From Haliclona indistincta (Eukaryota; Porifera; Demospongiae; Haplosclerida; Chalinidae), in contig OZ024784.1 in NCBI GenBank assembly GCA_964017065.1, positions 16,783,152-16,847,151 on the forward strand: DNA of 64,000 nt, in the 5' to 3' direction. Position numbers and translations under genes: made by a program. This document shows, piece after piece, positions 35,101 to 50,100 of this stretch (position 1 is its first letter; every line of letters starts with the position of its first letter). Below the pieces are notes generated by a model that was not told where the DNA came from, made no database searches, and saw only the letters and a program-made list of their open reading frames with translations.

Positions 35101-38100
35101 GGAGTACTGACAGTTGGTGGTCTCAGTAGCCAACTCTTCTTCACTGGTTCAGTTCAAGATGTGAGAGTATATCACCAATCATTATCACAACAGTAAGTGG
35201 ATCAATACATCATGCATTATGCATTGTGTGTCATTCGCAGGGAGATCACCACCATCAGTGCTGATAGTGCTGCCAGTGACATCACTCCGATATCAGGAAT
35301 AGAAGTGTTTCCTGTTGGTATAGCTCTTGCCTCGTTCACTGTCAGCTCAGTGGACGATAGTATTCCGGAACCATCTGAACTCTTCACTCTGTCTCTGGTA
35401 GCTACCAGCTTCAGAGCAACAACTGATAGTCAGGGAAGCAATGCAACTCTTACAGGTGAGGCAATGTGATTTGCGTCATCACAAGTATCATGCTCTCCCT
35501 CTCTCTTGCAGTGCTGAAAAGTGATTCAAGCAATGGGGTATTTGGGTTTACTGAGGCGACTCTCTTCTCTACCACATCAGAGGGCAATGGCGTCTCATTG
35601 CTCATCGACAGAACCATAGGCATGTTCAGTTCAGTGGATGTAGCCTGGGAAGTACGCTCTTTGAGCGGGACCATCGAGGGACCTATAGCAACAGATGACT
35701 TTTCTCCATCTTCTGGAGTATTAACCTTCGACCCAAACGAGGCAGTAAAGGTAACTTAGAAACTCGCTTTTTACTAAGTTTTGACGTTGTATGCCTACAT
35801 AGACATTGGTGCTCCTTGTACTGAATGAGAATGTTCCGGAAGTCACTACTAACTATACTGTGAAGCTATTGTCAGTCACACCAGACGATGGCTACATCAG
35901 CACCACTCCAACCAGTGGAGCTTCCATCGATAGCTCACGCTCAGCTGCAACAGTGACTGTGCCTGAAAATGACTTCCCCTACGGAGTGCTGCAGCTGGCT
36001 ACCTCTCCTCCAATCGTCGGGGTTCCTTTCACTCCACAAGCTACTTCTGCTCCAGTGCTGGATGTAATGGAATCGGCTGGTACGATTACCATCTACATAG
36101 TGAGAGCTCAGGGCCTGATTGGAACTGTACGAACTGAACTTATCACCGAAGACGGCTCAGCAATCAGTGGTATGGACTACTTGTCTGCAGCTGCAGAGCT
36201 GGTGTTTGCAGAGGGCGAGAGATTCAAGACCATGCAGCTGCAGATACTGGATGACTCTCTTCCTGAACTCGAGAAGCAGTTTAGTGTCAATCTCACCAAC
36301 CCCACTGGAAGTAAGATACAAATTGTATACTCAAACCTAGTCTATTTATCCCACACAGATCCTCAGCCTCCAGTATTGCGTATAGCAAGCACCATGGTCA
36401 TCAATATCCTACCAAGCGATGACGCTCTGGGAGTGTTTGGTTTTGCTGACGAGTCTCAGTCTGTTGTTGTCTCAGAGGCTACTGGTGGGATGACGGTTTC
36501 TCTCACTATTGATCGCAGTGAAGGGGCTCTTGGACCAGTGGAAGTGTACTGGCGAGTGGATGGTCCCACTACCGATATCACTCCATCTAGTGGTGTGGTA
36601 ATGTTCGGAGTAGGACAAACTGAAGGAACCATCTCACTGACAGTAACAGATGATATGGTGAGTGTGTGTGTGAGTATAGTAGAATCAGCTGATGATATAT
36701 TGTGTGTGGTCTCTAGACTCCAGAGCTGCTTGAAGTGTTTGATGTGATTTTGACGAATGCCTCAGGAGTTGCTCGCATCGACTCAACCAGTTCCACTGCT
36801 GTAGTCAGCATATCCGCCAATGACTATCCATACGGCTTGTTCACCTTCTCTTCTGCATTCCGACCATTGGTGGTTGATGAAACTGCTGGAAACGTGACAG
36901 TCACCGTTACCAGAGAGTTTGGTACAACTGGTACCGTGACAGTGGACTATATGACACTGTCTCCATCACCAAGTGACAAGTAAGAAACAACATCACCGGC
37001 AACATCTATGACTTTACTGACTATTTTGTTCACAGCATTGCTACTGCTGATATGGACTTTGAGTCAGACTCAGGAACACTGACGTTTGGTCCCAACGAGA
37101 CCACAGTGTCCTTCACACTCTTGATTCTGGACGATGATATTCCCGAGCTAGCTGAGACAATCTATGTGGTTCTTGACAATCCTACTCTGGTAGGAGAGAT
37201 CCCAATGGGACAGGGACCTGATGGTTTGTTTTGTCTGTCATTTTGTGTCACGAGTTTATTTTTGGTTTTTATTCTAGTTGCTCCTGGCATTTCTCCTAAC
37301 GACAACGCTACTATCATTATCGCCGAGAATGACGACGCTAGAGGCGTGATAGAGTTCACCTCAGCTTCCTTTAATGGAAGTGAGGGAGACTCAAGCTTCA
37401 TTCACATGAGACGCTCTGGTGGAACATTCGGAGAGGTCAGCAATTGTTTGAAAATAAGGAAATTCATAATCTTCTCTATTTAGGTGAGAGTGGTATGGCA
37501 GGCACTGCCTAATACAGCCACCAGCAGTGACTTCATACCACTGAATGGTATTGACAGCATTCCTGCTGGCTCCTCTATCTCTCCCGTCACCTTGCTCATC
37601 CTTGATGACATTCTTCCTGAATTCACTGAGGAATTCAGCATCCAGCTAGTAGCAGTTGAGGGCGGAGCTAGACTAGGAACCATCACATCAGCTTCTGTCA
37701 GCATACTGCCCAGCGATGACCCTAATGGAGCTTTTGGTAAATACGTCTATCATTGCAGAGCATCGTGTAGTGAATTTTGACCCTTGTAGTGTTTTCAACC
37801 ACTAGTCTAGTACAAGATGTGAATGAGCCTGAAGGAGGCATTGGTCTGCCGGTGACACTGCTGGTACAGAGGAATGGAGGTAGCACTGGAGTGTCTCAGG
37901 TCGACTGGTCTATCAGCCGTAGTGATGGTGAGTGAAAGAAACTATTTGTGAAATCTATTCGTCACTTTGTGTTTAGGGTCACCAGTTGCAGCAGATATTC
38001 AACCAACTAGTGGAAACATCCAGTTTGTCACTGGTCTTATTTCTCGCTCTATCACGCTCACTGTTCTTCCTGACGATGTCCCAGAGATCACAGAAGTGAG

Positions 38101-41100
38101 AAAGCAAGCTTTGTTGCGCAGAACAGCTTGATACTGGTCTCATCCACAGGTTTATTTGGTCAACTTGACAAGTGCGAGCGGTGGTGCTAGAATCGGAGAT
38201 CAGATGTCAGCTCAAGTGAGAGTGCTGCCGAATGATATACCATATGGAACAGTGTCTTTACAACTGGAGAGCATTTCCTTTTCCGAAGACCCGAACGGTG
38301 ATAGACAGTACAACGTACCAGTCATCAGAAGGTGTGTAATCACTGATGATAGCATTCACACTGTTACTGTATGACTTCTGTAGTGATGGAACATTCAATG
38401 ATCTTTTGTTGACTTACAACGTGCGTCAGAGCAATGTGCAAAACCTTGACAACTTTGCCATACCTGTACCAAATGTATCTCCTCCATCTTCAACGAGAGT
38501 GATAACGTAAGATCCTAAGTAGCATAGATAATACAGTTACTGTATTTTAAAACTTAATGCATTTTTGTGCAGGTTTAGTTCATTTTTGACAACTGACCAC
38601 ACCAATGAGTGTGCTACCGTGTGTGTGCAAGCTGCTGCGATTTGCAATTCATTTGCGATCACCACATCATCTCCTCCGGTTTGTGAAATATTTAACGCTA
38701 ACATAACTGGAGCTGGGAGTGTAGCACGCACTGGTGTACAGTACTACGAGGCACGGCCTGGAGAGGTATGATGCAAATTTACACTTTATCAATATTTTAT
38801 TTGTTGTCTATAGCTTGAAGGAGTCCTGCAGCGTCTTGCAACACCACTAGCAGATTTTGGTTTTGTTACTGGTGGTAACATCACTATCCCTGCTGGCTCC
38901 AGCACGGCTGCTATCCCAGTCACCATACTGCACGATGACATCCCGGAGCTTAGCGAGAATTTCACTGTTACTCTGCAAAGTGTAACAGCTCTTGGTGAAG
39001 TGAGCAGCGATCCTGATGATCTGCCCAGATTGGGAGCCAATACTGCTACAACTGTTATTATTGCTGAAAACGACGATCCATACGGTCGCTTTGTGATCTA
39101 CTATGGTAGCAGGGAGCAAGAACCAAGAATACCTGAACCACAAGGTGGAAGCCTAGCCGTGATGCTGACAGTAGAGAGAGAAGCTGGGTTGGTGGGTAAT
39201 GTTCAAGTCACCTGGAGTGCTTCTGGTGTGACTGCTTCTAGTGAAGACTTCTCTGGTTAGTTCGACCAGTATTGCAAAACCTATAGTTTATCTGTTGTCC
39301 TGTTTAGGTACTGGAGCAGTGCTTGATTTTGCAGAAGGAGAGTTCAGAAAGACCATCACTGTATTTGTCAATTCTGATGATATTCCCGAGGCTGATGAGA
39401 CTATTCGTGTGACTCTGTCTAACCCCACTCAGGGTGCAGTGGTTGCCCCTAGTAACGACAGCACTGTTACTATCATCATTGAAGCAAATGACAATGCTGC
39501 TGGAATATTCGGATTTGCGCCAAACTCACGTGCAGCTGTCATCAGTGAGGGCAGCAATCTTACTCTTCTAGTCGAGAGGTCGGTGGGTCAGATCGGAGAT
39601 GTGATGGTGTACTGGAGCATAACAGATCTTACTGACATGGGCTCTGGACCTGATAGTTTAGCCAACGACTTCGAGGCAGTGAGTGGTAGCATTTCATTCA
39701 CAGACGTAAGTAATGCACTGATCATTGGTCTTAGTGTACTGTGTTTGAATCATCTAGGGTCAGAGCCAAGCTGATGTAGTACTTGTGGTTTTGGCTGACA
39801 AGCTGCCTGAAATAGCTGAGCTCTTTACACTGCGTCTAGAGCAAGCCATGCCATTAAGCAGCAATATAGGCATGGCTGTCCTTGATCCTCTAGGAACAAC
39901 TGCCACACTCACTGTCCAAGCTAGTGACAACCCTCACGGAGTGGTTCAGTTCCAACCAGAATCGGCTACTCTGTCCACTGATGAGACTGACCAAGGCTCC
40001 TTAACCATCATCAGAACATTTGGAACAATAGGTGAGTGAAATGTGCAACAACAATTTTTGAGGACAATCTTTAATTCATTTCAGGTGCTATCAGAGTGAC
40101 CTATCAAGCAGGAGAAACTGCTCCACTCCCTAACGTGCTTATGGCTACACCTGACATGGACTTCAACAGTACAGTGCTGACAGTGGATATATTAGACACT
40201 CAACCATCTACCACTATTCCACTCCCCGTGATCGATGTAAGAGAATATAGTGCTAATTATTGTGACGGCTTATGATCATTTTTCTTCAGGACTCGATTCC
40301 GGAACTTGCCGAAGTGTTCTCAATTAAAATCTTGTCAGCTCACCTGATCTCTAATCCCTCAACTGTTGTTCCTCTTGGAAACCTGACGGAATCTATCGTA
40401 ACAATCCTACCCAGCGACAACCCTCAAGGACTGTTCAACTTTCCTTTGGACAGGTCAGTAATGCACTCACACACACATAGCATTCTAGATTCACTGCTTG
40501 GTTTCGTAGGGTCAATATCACAGAAGATTTTGGAACATTCAATGTGCCTGTTTTGCGTGACGCAGGCACCTTTGGTGCTGTTAGCGTACTCTACCTGATC
40601 TCTCGAACCAGCACAGACTCCAGTGATTTCTCTGCTACTCTCTCTGGGGTAAACAGAGCACTGTTAACTGCTTTCATCATTTACTCTTCTTGTTTTATAC
40701 AGGTGTTGGCGTATGCAGCTGGAGAATCAGTGAGGAACATTCCAATCAATGTGTTTGATGACAATGTTCCAGAAATTGATGAAGAGTTCTGTGTGCAGCT
40801 GTTCACACCGACTGGAGGTGCTGAGCTAGGGGTAGTCAATGAAAGTAAGCGTGTTAGCTCACTCAAATAGTTCACCACATGCACTCAATTCTCAACACAG
40901 CTTGTATCACTATTCTCGGTAATGACGACCCTCATGGAGTGTTCAGATTCGATATGAGCTCACTGGAGGTTGCTGTTGATGAAGCAGGAGATACAGTCAC
41001 TAATGATAACAGTAAGACGACAGTATTGTGCTTGATAGTTACCATCAATCGATACCTATAGTCGCTGTACTGACGGTATTGAGAGAAAGAGGAACATTTG

Positions 41101-44100
41101 GAGCAGTCATTGTGCCTTTTACAGTGCAGCCTACTGGGCAGATTGACCTTGTGTCTTCCATGCCTATAGTAACTTTTGCTGCTGGTCAAAATACAGCTGT
41201 AAGTTAACAATTTAATGTTACATGCATGTATCCTTTACTGCTTATTTTCTTAGTCTATAATGCTGACTGCAGTTCAGGACAGCTTTCCTGAGTTGAGCGA
41301 GGCCTTCTCTGTGATACTGGGTGAACCAGTTGGAGGAGGGAGGTTGAACAGCTCTGTTTCACCAGCTGAAGTGACAATCCGTGAGAACCAAGATCCCTTT
41401 GGTGTGCTAGAGATCACCACCGCCAATGGGTTAGTAGTTGTTGTTTGCTGTGACTGACTGAGTGATTCTGTACTGCAGGCAATCCAGTATTAGTGTTGAG
41501 GAGGACAGTGTCAGCCTGTCACTTATCGTTCGAAGATCTTCTCCATCATTTGATACCATTACAGTTGTTGTTGCAACTGTAAATGACACAGCTTCTTCTG
41601 GAGAAGACTTCGGAGCAATGTAAGAGCGTCAAAACGTATTGATTAGTAAATGATCATTTTTTCTTTTAGTTTGACAATGCTGACCTTCGCGCCAAATGAA
41701 ACACAACAAGCTATAACAGTGTTGATCAACAATGACAATATTCCTGAAATTGACGAGACTTTCACAGTAGCGCTACAGTCTCCCAGCGGAGGATCACGTG
41801 TTGGAGAGGATGGAGCTGTTAGTATTACTATACTCACCAACGATGAAGCTCATGGACAAATAAGATTTGCACAGGTGCAATAAAATACACAATAACAACT
41901 CTTGGTTACTAGCTGTGGTTTGTTGTACAGGCATCTCTGTCGGTTGTTGTAGCTGAAGGAGAGACAAACACTGAAGTGAATTTGCAGTGCCTAAGAGACG
42001 CTGGGTCATTTGGAGTTGTTCGAGTGACCTGGAGTTCAGTTGGTGATCACGGTGTTGGAGAAGTGTTTCCTTCATCTGGAGAGGTAAAGAGACGAAATTG
42101 CTTACTCTAATGTAGCTAATACTATCACTTTCTCTCTCTCTCTTACAGGTGGAGTTCTTATCTGGTCAGTCTGTGGCTACTCTTACTCTCACTGTGCTAG
42201 CTGACACTACGCCTGAACTGAACGAAGTGACGAGAGTCACTCTCACAGGAATATCAGAGAATGGTGTTCCCTCTGGTGGAGATCAGTCCAGAGGAGCGAC
42301 CATTATCACGGGACAAGCTACCTCGTTCGTCACAGTGACAGCAAACGATGCTCCTCATGGAGTAGTGAGCTGGGCGGTTAATACAACTAACACTACTGAA
42401 CTGGAAGGAATAGATTCCATGATTGAACTGGTCATTGTCAGAGAGTTTGGCACAATTGGAGACATTATAATCAGCTACATGTAAGAATGAAATATATAGC
42501 AGCTAGATTACGTTCACATCATCTCTTTAGGACTATGGTGGATAGCTCACTTCCAGTGGATGAGCGAGCTACCTCTGATCAAGACTTCGTAGGCGTCTCT
42601 AGCACTGTGACTATACCAGCTAATGCTTCCAGTGTATCTGTTAACATCACCGTCCGACACGTGAGCATACCAGACCTGCCAATACACTAATGCACTCTCT
42701 CCCGCAGGACGATACTCCTGAGCTGACCGAGAGCTTCTCTGTCGTCTTGACAGATGTGGAGTTAGTGAATGAAGCAGACAGGATGGGCAGTCCTTCCAAC
42801 TCTCCTCGCATCGCTACTAACCAAGAATCAACTGTCATCAACATTTTAGAAAATGATGACAGCAGAGGAACACTACATGTCGTGACTACAGTAAGCAAAA
42901 AAATTAAATATAATGAAATTTTTGATCAATGATTTTTTTCTTAGATGGTATCAGTTGAGGAAGCAGATGGCACTGCCTGTGTTACGCTCAATCGAACAGG
43001 AGGGACATTTGGTACTATTGGAGCTATTTTCTCTACTACCCCAGGGACCGCTACTGGTGGAGGAGTGGACTATTCTCCAGACATGGGCACCGTTCAGCTG
43101 CAGAGTGGAATGCTAACACAGTGTCTTCCCATCAGCATTGTGAATGATATTACACCAGAGAGTGAGGAGGTAAAAATTATAGATACTCACAAATAAAACA
43201 AGCACAAAATAAAAACAAAATTATTGTATGTTACAGTGTTACAAAATTTGCATGTTACAAAATTACTGTATGTTACAAAATTATTGGTTGCTACAAAATT
43301 TTCATGTCAAAAATTTAATAGTCATACAAAATCTATTATTATGATGAATGCAGTATTCACTACGTAAATTTCCTCTAATAGTCATTCATGGTCACATTGA
43401 CTGGTTCATTGGGCGGAGCTCAGCTTGGGAGTCCACTAAGTGCTACAGTCACCATCTTGCAGAATGACGATCTCAATGGAGTGTTCTCATTTGCTCCCGG
43501 CAGTCTAGTGGTAAAACTACCTACTAACTACACTGTTAATATTTTCTCTCTTTTGTGATAGGTCATAATCCCGGAGAACAGTGTTGCTACGTTGTTTGTG
43601 GAGAGATCAAAGAGTGCAGTGGGTCCAGTTACTGTGTACTGGGAGATCAGTAGTGACGGTGTGAACGATCTGTCGCCAGCCAATGGAAGTATCACCTTTC
43701 AAGATGTGAGTGAATAGCTAGATATAGTATTAAGTGTGTAACACATATTATTGTAATAGGGAGAGACACAGGCTAGCTTCACCATTAGTGCTATTGATGA
43801 AGGAGTACCAGAGCTGTATGAGGCATTTACTGTGTCACTCGTGTCAGTTACTAATGGAGGACGAATCAGTAGCCCCAGCTCCGCTAGCGTTGCTATTCCT
43901 GCTAGCCAAGGGCCTACTGGAGTTGTCGGGTTTGCACCGTATCAACTCGAGACTGTGGTCGTGCAAGAGGGAGCTAGTTTCACAGCAAGGTACAGTCAGC
44001 CCTATAGCTGTGATGCATTGATTCATATTGTCCTCTGCAACAGTATCGTCAGGTCTTCTGGAATGTTTGGAATCATAGTTGTGCAGTGGGCTCTAATGCC

Positions 44101-47100
44101 GGCTGACTCCACCACCTTCCCTCTCACGACTGGTACTGAAGTGATGGCAGATGGTCAACTTACACTAAACACAACTATTCAGGTATAGACACCAGAATAT
44201 AGCACTAGTGTCTGATGCTATGAATAACATATTTCAGACCACTCAAGATTCTATACCAGAGGTGGCAAGACAGTATACCTTCCAGCTTGTCTCTGCTGGT
44301 GAAGCCACTATTGATGCTACTCGATCACAGCTCACTGTAGTGGTGGCAGCAAGTGACAGTCCTCATGGGATTGTTAACTTTCTTCCACCATTCTCAAGAA
44401 CAGTCAGTGAAGATGCTGGGTCAATGGCAATCACTGTGCTCAGGAGTGCTGGATTGGTTGGAGAGCTGGCAGTGAATTTTAGTGTCATCCTTAGCAATGC
44501 AGAAACACCTGAAGATTTCATCGTGTCCAACAATAGTAAGCACTTGAGTACTGTATGCTGGTATTATAATGTCTGTTCACAGCTGTGTATATTGCTGATG
44601 GAGAAGCCAGTGGTTCTATCATAGCCACTATTGTAGCTGACAGCATTCCTGAAGAAGATGAATCATTCCGTGTTAGACTAGATAGTGTAGAGCTGGTGAA
44701 TGATATTAACGGAGGAAGGGACTTCACCTTTGCAGGAGATGCTTCTGAAATCGACAGTGTTCCCCAACTTGGTCCAAATACTGAAGCTGTAGTTGTGATA
44801 CAGAAGAATGACGATGCCAATGGAGTCATCAGCTTGACTCAGAGCCAGTATACAGCTGCTGAGGGAGATGTGGTTGCAATCCAGGTCACTCGAAGCGGTG
44901 GAACATTTGGATCAGTTGCTGTCTCTTTCACTGTGACCCCAGGAACTGCTCAGGGCAGCGGCGTTGACTACTCTCCTCCAGCTTCTCCTCTTGTCATCCC
45001 AGCAGGACAATCATCTGCTGTCATCTCTATCCCCATCGTGGACGATACTGTTCCTGAGTTCCAGGAATCGTTCGGTCTTACTCTGAACAGTGTGTCAGGC
45101 GGTGCCAGGCTCTCTGGTCTAGGAATGACTAATGTCATCATTAACGCTAGTGACAGTCCCACGGGACGACTCAGGTTCTCAGCTGCTGATATAGCTGGTC
45201 ATATAATAGACAATCCCACTACCACTAATGCTATTGTAATACTGACTGTCGAGCGACAAGGAGGCACTAACGGAATTGTATCAGTACGTGAAGAAATTGT
45301 TTAGAAAATGCATTTTCACTTTATCTGTTCAGGTTTCCTGGCAAGTCGATGGACCCAATCCTGGATCAGAGCTCACAGACATCACTGCTGCATCTCGCCA
45401 AGGAACACTGACACTACAAAATGGGCAATCGTAAGACATTGTTTAACAATGTTACACTACTATCATTATATTATAGCTCTGGAACGATCACAATCACGTT
45501 CCTTCCAAGCACTGGTCCTGAGCCAGTAGAGGTGTTCACAGTGCGACTAAACACTCCCACCAACAGTGCTACAATCGATAGCGATGGAGCAGTCTCTCAG
45601 ATTACTGTTAGTCCCAATACTGCATTGTAGTACAGATTTCATTTCTCTCCAGGTCAGGCAAGAGGGTATGCCATATGGTGTGATTGGCTTCTTTGGAGAA
45701 TCTCTTAATGTCCAAGAGGTCTCTGAAGCCGACATTGTTCAAACGGTGACTCTACCAATCTCCAGAACCCAGGGAAACCTTGGAGAGGTCGAGGTAAGGA
45801 GTGATCCTTTGCTTTGTGTACAATATTACAACTGCTCACTCTCTCTGCAGGTTTCGTTTGTAGTAACAGCTGCTTCTGGAGAATCAGCATCTTTGGACAT
45901 ATCTCCAGCGAATGGTACTGTGACCATATTGTCCGCACAACAATTCTCCAGCATCAATATTCAAATTCTGCCCGACGTTCTGCCCGAGAGTGCAGAGCTG
46001 TTTACTGTCACCATTACCAGCTTGTCAGCAGGAATGCTTGACACTACTCGCAACACCGCTCAGTTTAGAATCCAAGCCAGTGACTCACCTTATGGGCTGT
46101 TTGGTGTACGCGATCCATCACTTGCACTGCAAAGTGTAGGCAGCACGTTGAACAGAGCACTGACCTTCACAATCAGTCGTGACTTTGGGAGCGTGAGCTC
46201 TGTGATGGTAGTAGTGAATATCTCATATGCACAGGATCCTGGAAGTGCAATATTTGAGACTCCTCTTACCCGAACACTCACTGATGGACAGACATCGGTA
46301 CTAGCTGGTCTATAACGCTATGTTGTTGATGTACTAGTATTTTATCTCAATACAGCAATCTGTTACTGTGAGTGGATCCAGCGCTGGCTATCTGGCTCCT
46401 GGAGACAACATCACCATCTCCATAACATCAGTAACCTTGATAGGCTCTTCAGGTATATCACCAAGCACTAGTCTAAAGAAAATTTTGATATTTTTTTTCA
46501 GTTGGAATCGAAGGAGCACCAGAAGTATCGGCTGCATTTGGAACAGCTCAGTTGATTATTTCATCAACCGTAGCTAACCCAAATATTGGGTTTGCAGCTA
46601 ACTCTCTACAAGCATCTGTTTCTAGTGATGGTACGCGTACCTGCTACTATAACAATCACACTCAAATTTCTTCCACTTCCAGTTGACTTCTCCAATAATG
46701 TAATGCTGACTGTGAATAGACAAGGTCTAACTGGGAGCATCATGATACGCTGGTTCACAGGAGCTCAGCTAGCAGGAGCAGTCAATGGATCAATCACACC
46801 TGCCACTGGGTCCGTGACATCTACTGACGGGCAAACGACCTCAACACTCACCTTTTCAGTAAGATAACAGATCAGTGCATGTGAGTGTTAAATCACTTTT
46901 TGTCTTTGTTAAGGTTGTTCCAACCGATCCTCCTACTTCTGCGCAAGTATTTGCCGTTGGTTTGGAGGCTGTTTCACAGTCTTCTCTTGAAGCTAGAGTG
47001 CAGTCCAGTGCTGGTATTGCCTACATTGAGCCTCAGGGTGTTGTCAAACTGACCTTCCCTGAATATTCTGGACTGGAGGGATTTAACGTACGTTTGAATT

Positions 47101-50100
47101 TGCACAATATGTTAACTTATTCTCTATTTATCATTGTAGGCTTCAATCACTGTAACAAGGCTGTACGGATCACAAGGGAATATTCAAGTGTTTGGAGTAG
47201 CTTCACAAATACCTTCACAGAACGTTTCTGCTGGTAAAATTGCAGCCATTCCCGGCACAGACTTTGGAACAGAGGTCACATCTGTGGTAATACCGTCTGG
47301 AAGCATCAGCGGAAACATTTTAATACCATTGAGTCAGAACTTTGTTGAGAGCCAATTGAAGGTCTTCTCATTTAGACTGACCTCCGTAACACGACTTGGA
47401 CAGCAAGGTTTGTTCCTAAGTATAGAGCTAGTAGACTTGCTTCACTTGTTACAATATAGGTACTTTCATCTCTCCACGACTATCGAACGTCAATCTGGAG
47501 TCCATTGTAACAATCATTGATGATGAAGCGGGAGCTGGACAATTTGGTTTCTCGACTCAGAACATCACAGCTGCTGAAGGAAGCTCACCCATCTCCATAG
47601 TGATCACTCGTATTGGCGCCAATGTTGGGTCAGTAACACTGCAGTTGTCGGTCACAGAAGGACGAAGGGATGGATCAGAAGGTATTTCATTGCTGCAAAG
47701 CCTATATACTTGTATAATTTATTATCTTTTATACTATAGCTGCTACTGCCGGAGCTGACTACGATACTAGTATTCTGCCGATGTTAGTCACTTTTAATGA
47801 TCAAGAGAGTCAAAGAACAGTTCAGATAAACATTGTTGACGACAGCACTCCCGAGCTAGCTGAGTATTTCACAGTTCATCTTGCTAATCCACAAGGCGGC
47901 TCTGCTCTCATCAACCCAACTCAGGTAACCTCTACCTAACTGCACAGTATTATAACCTAAATGTGATATTGTATATCTACTTTTCCAGTCTACATTGGAG
48001 GTCATGATACTACCCAGTGACTCACCTTATGGCGTCTTCTCATTTGCTGACACTACTCTGACCATTGCTGAGCAGCAGACACTCACAGGTCAGGAGAGTG
48101 CCTTATAAGATGCTTTTAACAATTCTCTTCTCTTTCTATCAGGCACTTTGACAATCAACCGAGTGTTCACGTTTCAACAAACTGTGACAGTGAGTAACTT
48201 ATTCAACTAAACGTGCTCTATTGATTGTAATTTCTTCAGCTTGATGTGTTCATTGATAGCACTGGTACAAGTGTTCTTGAGCCGTACGTTGAGACAGTCA
48301 CCTTCGGACCATCGGAGACACAGAAGACAATCACTCTCACTTTAGTGGCTGGACAGGTAAGTCATGTGTATGTGACAGGTCATATTCAATCTTCCCGATT
48401 ATCATTGACCAGGTTCCTGCTCCACAAGCAGTATTCACAGTAAGACTGAGTTCTGCCCAGTCTGGAATCAGTTTGATAAACAATGAAGCTACTGTGTCAG
48501 CCATAGCTAGTACCACGTCAGTCTACAGCTTTAGTGAGAACAGCAGGTAAGCAGACCTGTTATCTCTCGGCTGTTTTAGTTCACACTACATTTGTCACTT
48601 GCAGAGAAGTCGTCACAGACCAATCGACCATTACATTAACAATTGTACGAACTGGTGGACTGCAGTTTAGCTCTGCTATCCAGTATACCACTCTGAACAA
48701 CACTAGTCCCATCACAGTCGGAGACATCACCTTTCAGCCGGCTGTACGCAGTATTCACTATCTCCCCATAACCGCCTCTACTACAGCATTTAACAAAAAT
48801 CAGGTATACATATGCACAAACAACTTTTATCAATATTTCACTATACTCTGACAGGCTACAAGTACTATTGTCATTACAATATACCCAAATCAAGCTAGCG
48901 CGCCGAGCGCATTCTATGTGTCTCTTCAGAGTGACACCAGGTAAAGAACACACGTGATCATCTCTCAACTATACCTTGTTATGCCTCCAGTGGTATACTG
49001 CAAGACTTCAATGCACTCATTGTGATCACTCAAGCAGATCAACCGAATTTGCGAGACCTATACAGAAGCTACTTTGCTATTTATCCAACTGCTTCACCAC
49101 AGCTTTTAGTAAAGTGAGCTACTTACGGCCTAAACCTCACTATCAATGACTAATTCCAATGCCTGCACAGTGTGTCTACTAGCCTTGAGGCAAGTCTGAG
49201 AGCAAACATTGCCATAAGCAGCAGCCCTCTGATGTCCGAGGCTCTTTTGAACAACGTCAAGCAAATAGTGACTCTCTCTACTACCACCACTGGGTAGGAA
49301 GAAAATGTCACTTTTTTATCTAGTTCTTTACTGCAATCTACACTACAGAGTGCTAGGTATCCCAGCACTGAGGTCGTCACTGACAAACATATTTGACCTC
49401 ATCATTCCAAGCACCAACCACAGGTAGCCTGCTTTAACAACTAAAAATTTAAATTATTTGACTATTTCACCTCTAGTCGAAGATCGGATTACGTCCAACT
49501 GATGAAGACCTTTGCCTATGGCTTACTAGAAGGGAAAACATGTAGTAGCACAGATAAGTAAGTTACTGTGCTCTATACTATAACCTGAATTATGTGTTGG
49601 GAACACAGTAATCGTGAAGTTATCAGAGCTGACAATTATTATCTTGAGGTGGTGTGGCTGCCTCTGGCTAGTGTTGGTAGTAGGAGCTTCTTCAGCGTTG
49701 TCGGAAGAGAATTTGTTAGTTTCCCCAGCACTGGTCTATCTGGTATTCAAGGACTAGAAGAAGTATGATCATATGTTACGTTATTGACTGTAGTGCTATG
49801 CGTTTGTTTGCAGTGTGTGAACATCTCTTATATTGAATTCAACTCAGCAAACTTATTCTCAACACCTGTGCTGAACTCTAAGGTATAAGCTATTGTTTGG
49901 TTTTTCTATCAAAGTCGCTAATGCTCTTTCCCTAGGTCCTTTCTGTTGGAATACAAGGATTATCTACCGAGTTGCAGTCACCGGTAGTATACCGTATCTA
50001 TGCCGATAACAATGTCTTACCATCTCGCAATGAGTATGTGATAATTATAAACTCATTGACTTGTAATACAATCTCTCCATAGTTGTCTCATATGGCAGTA

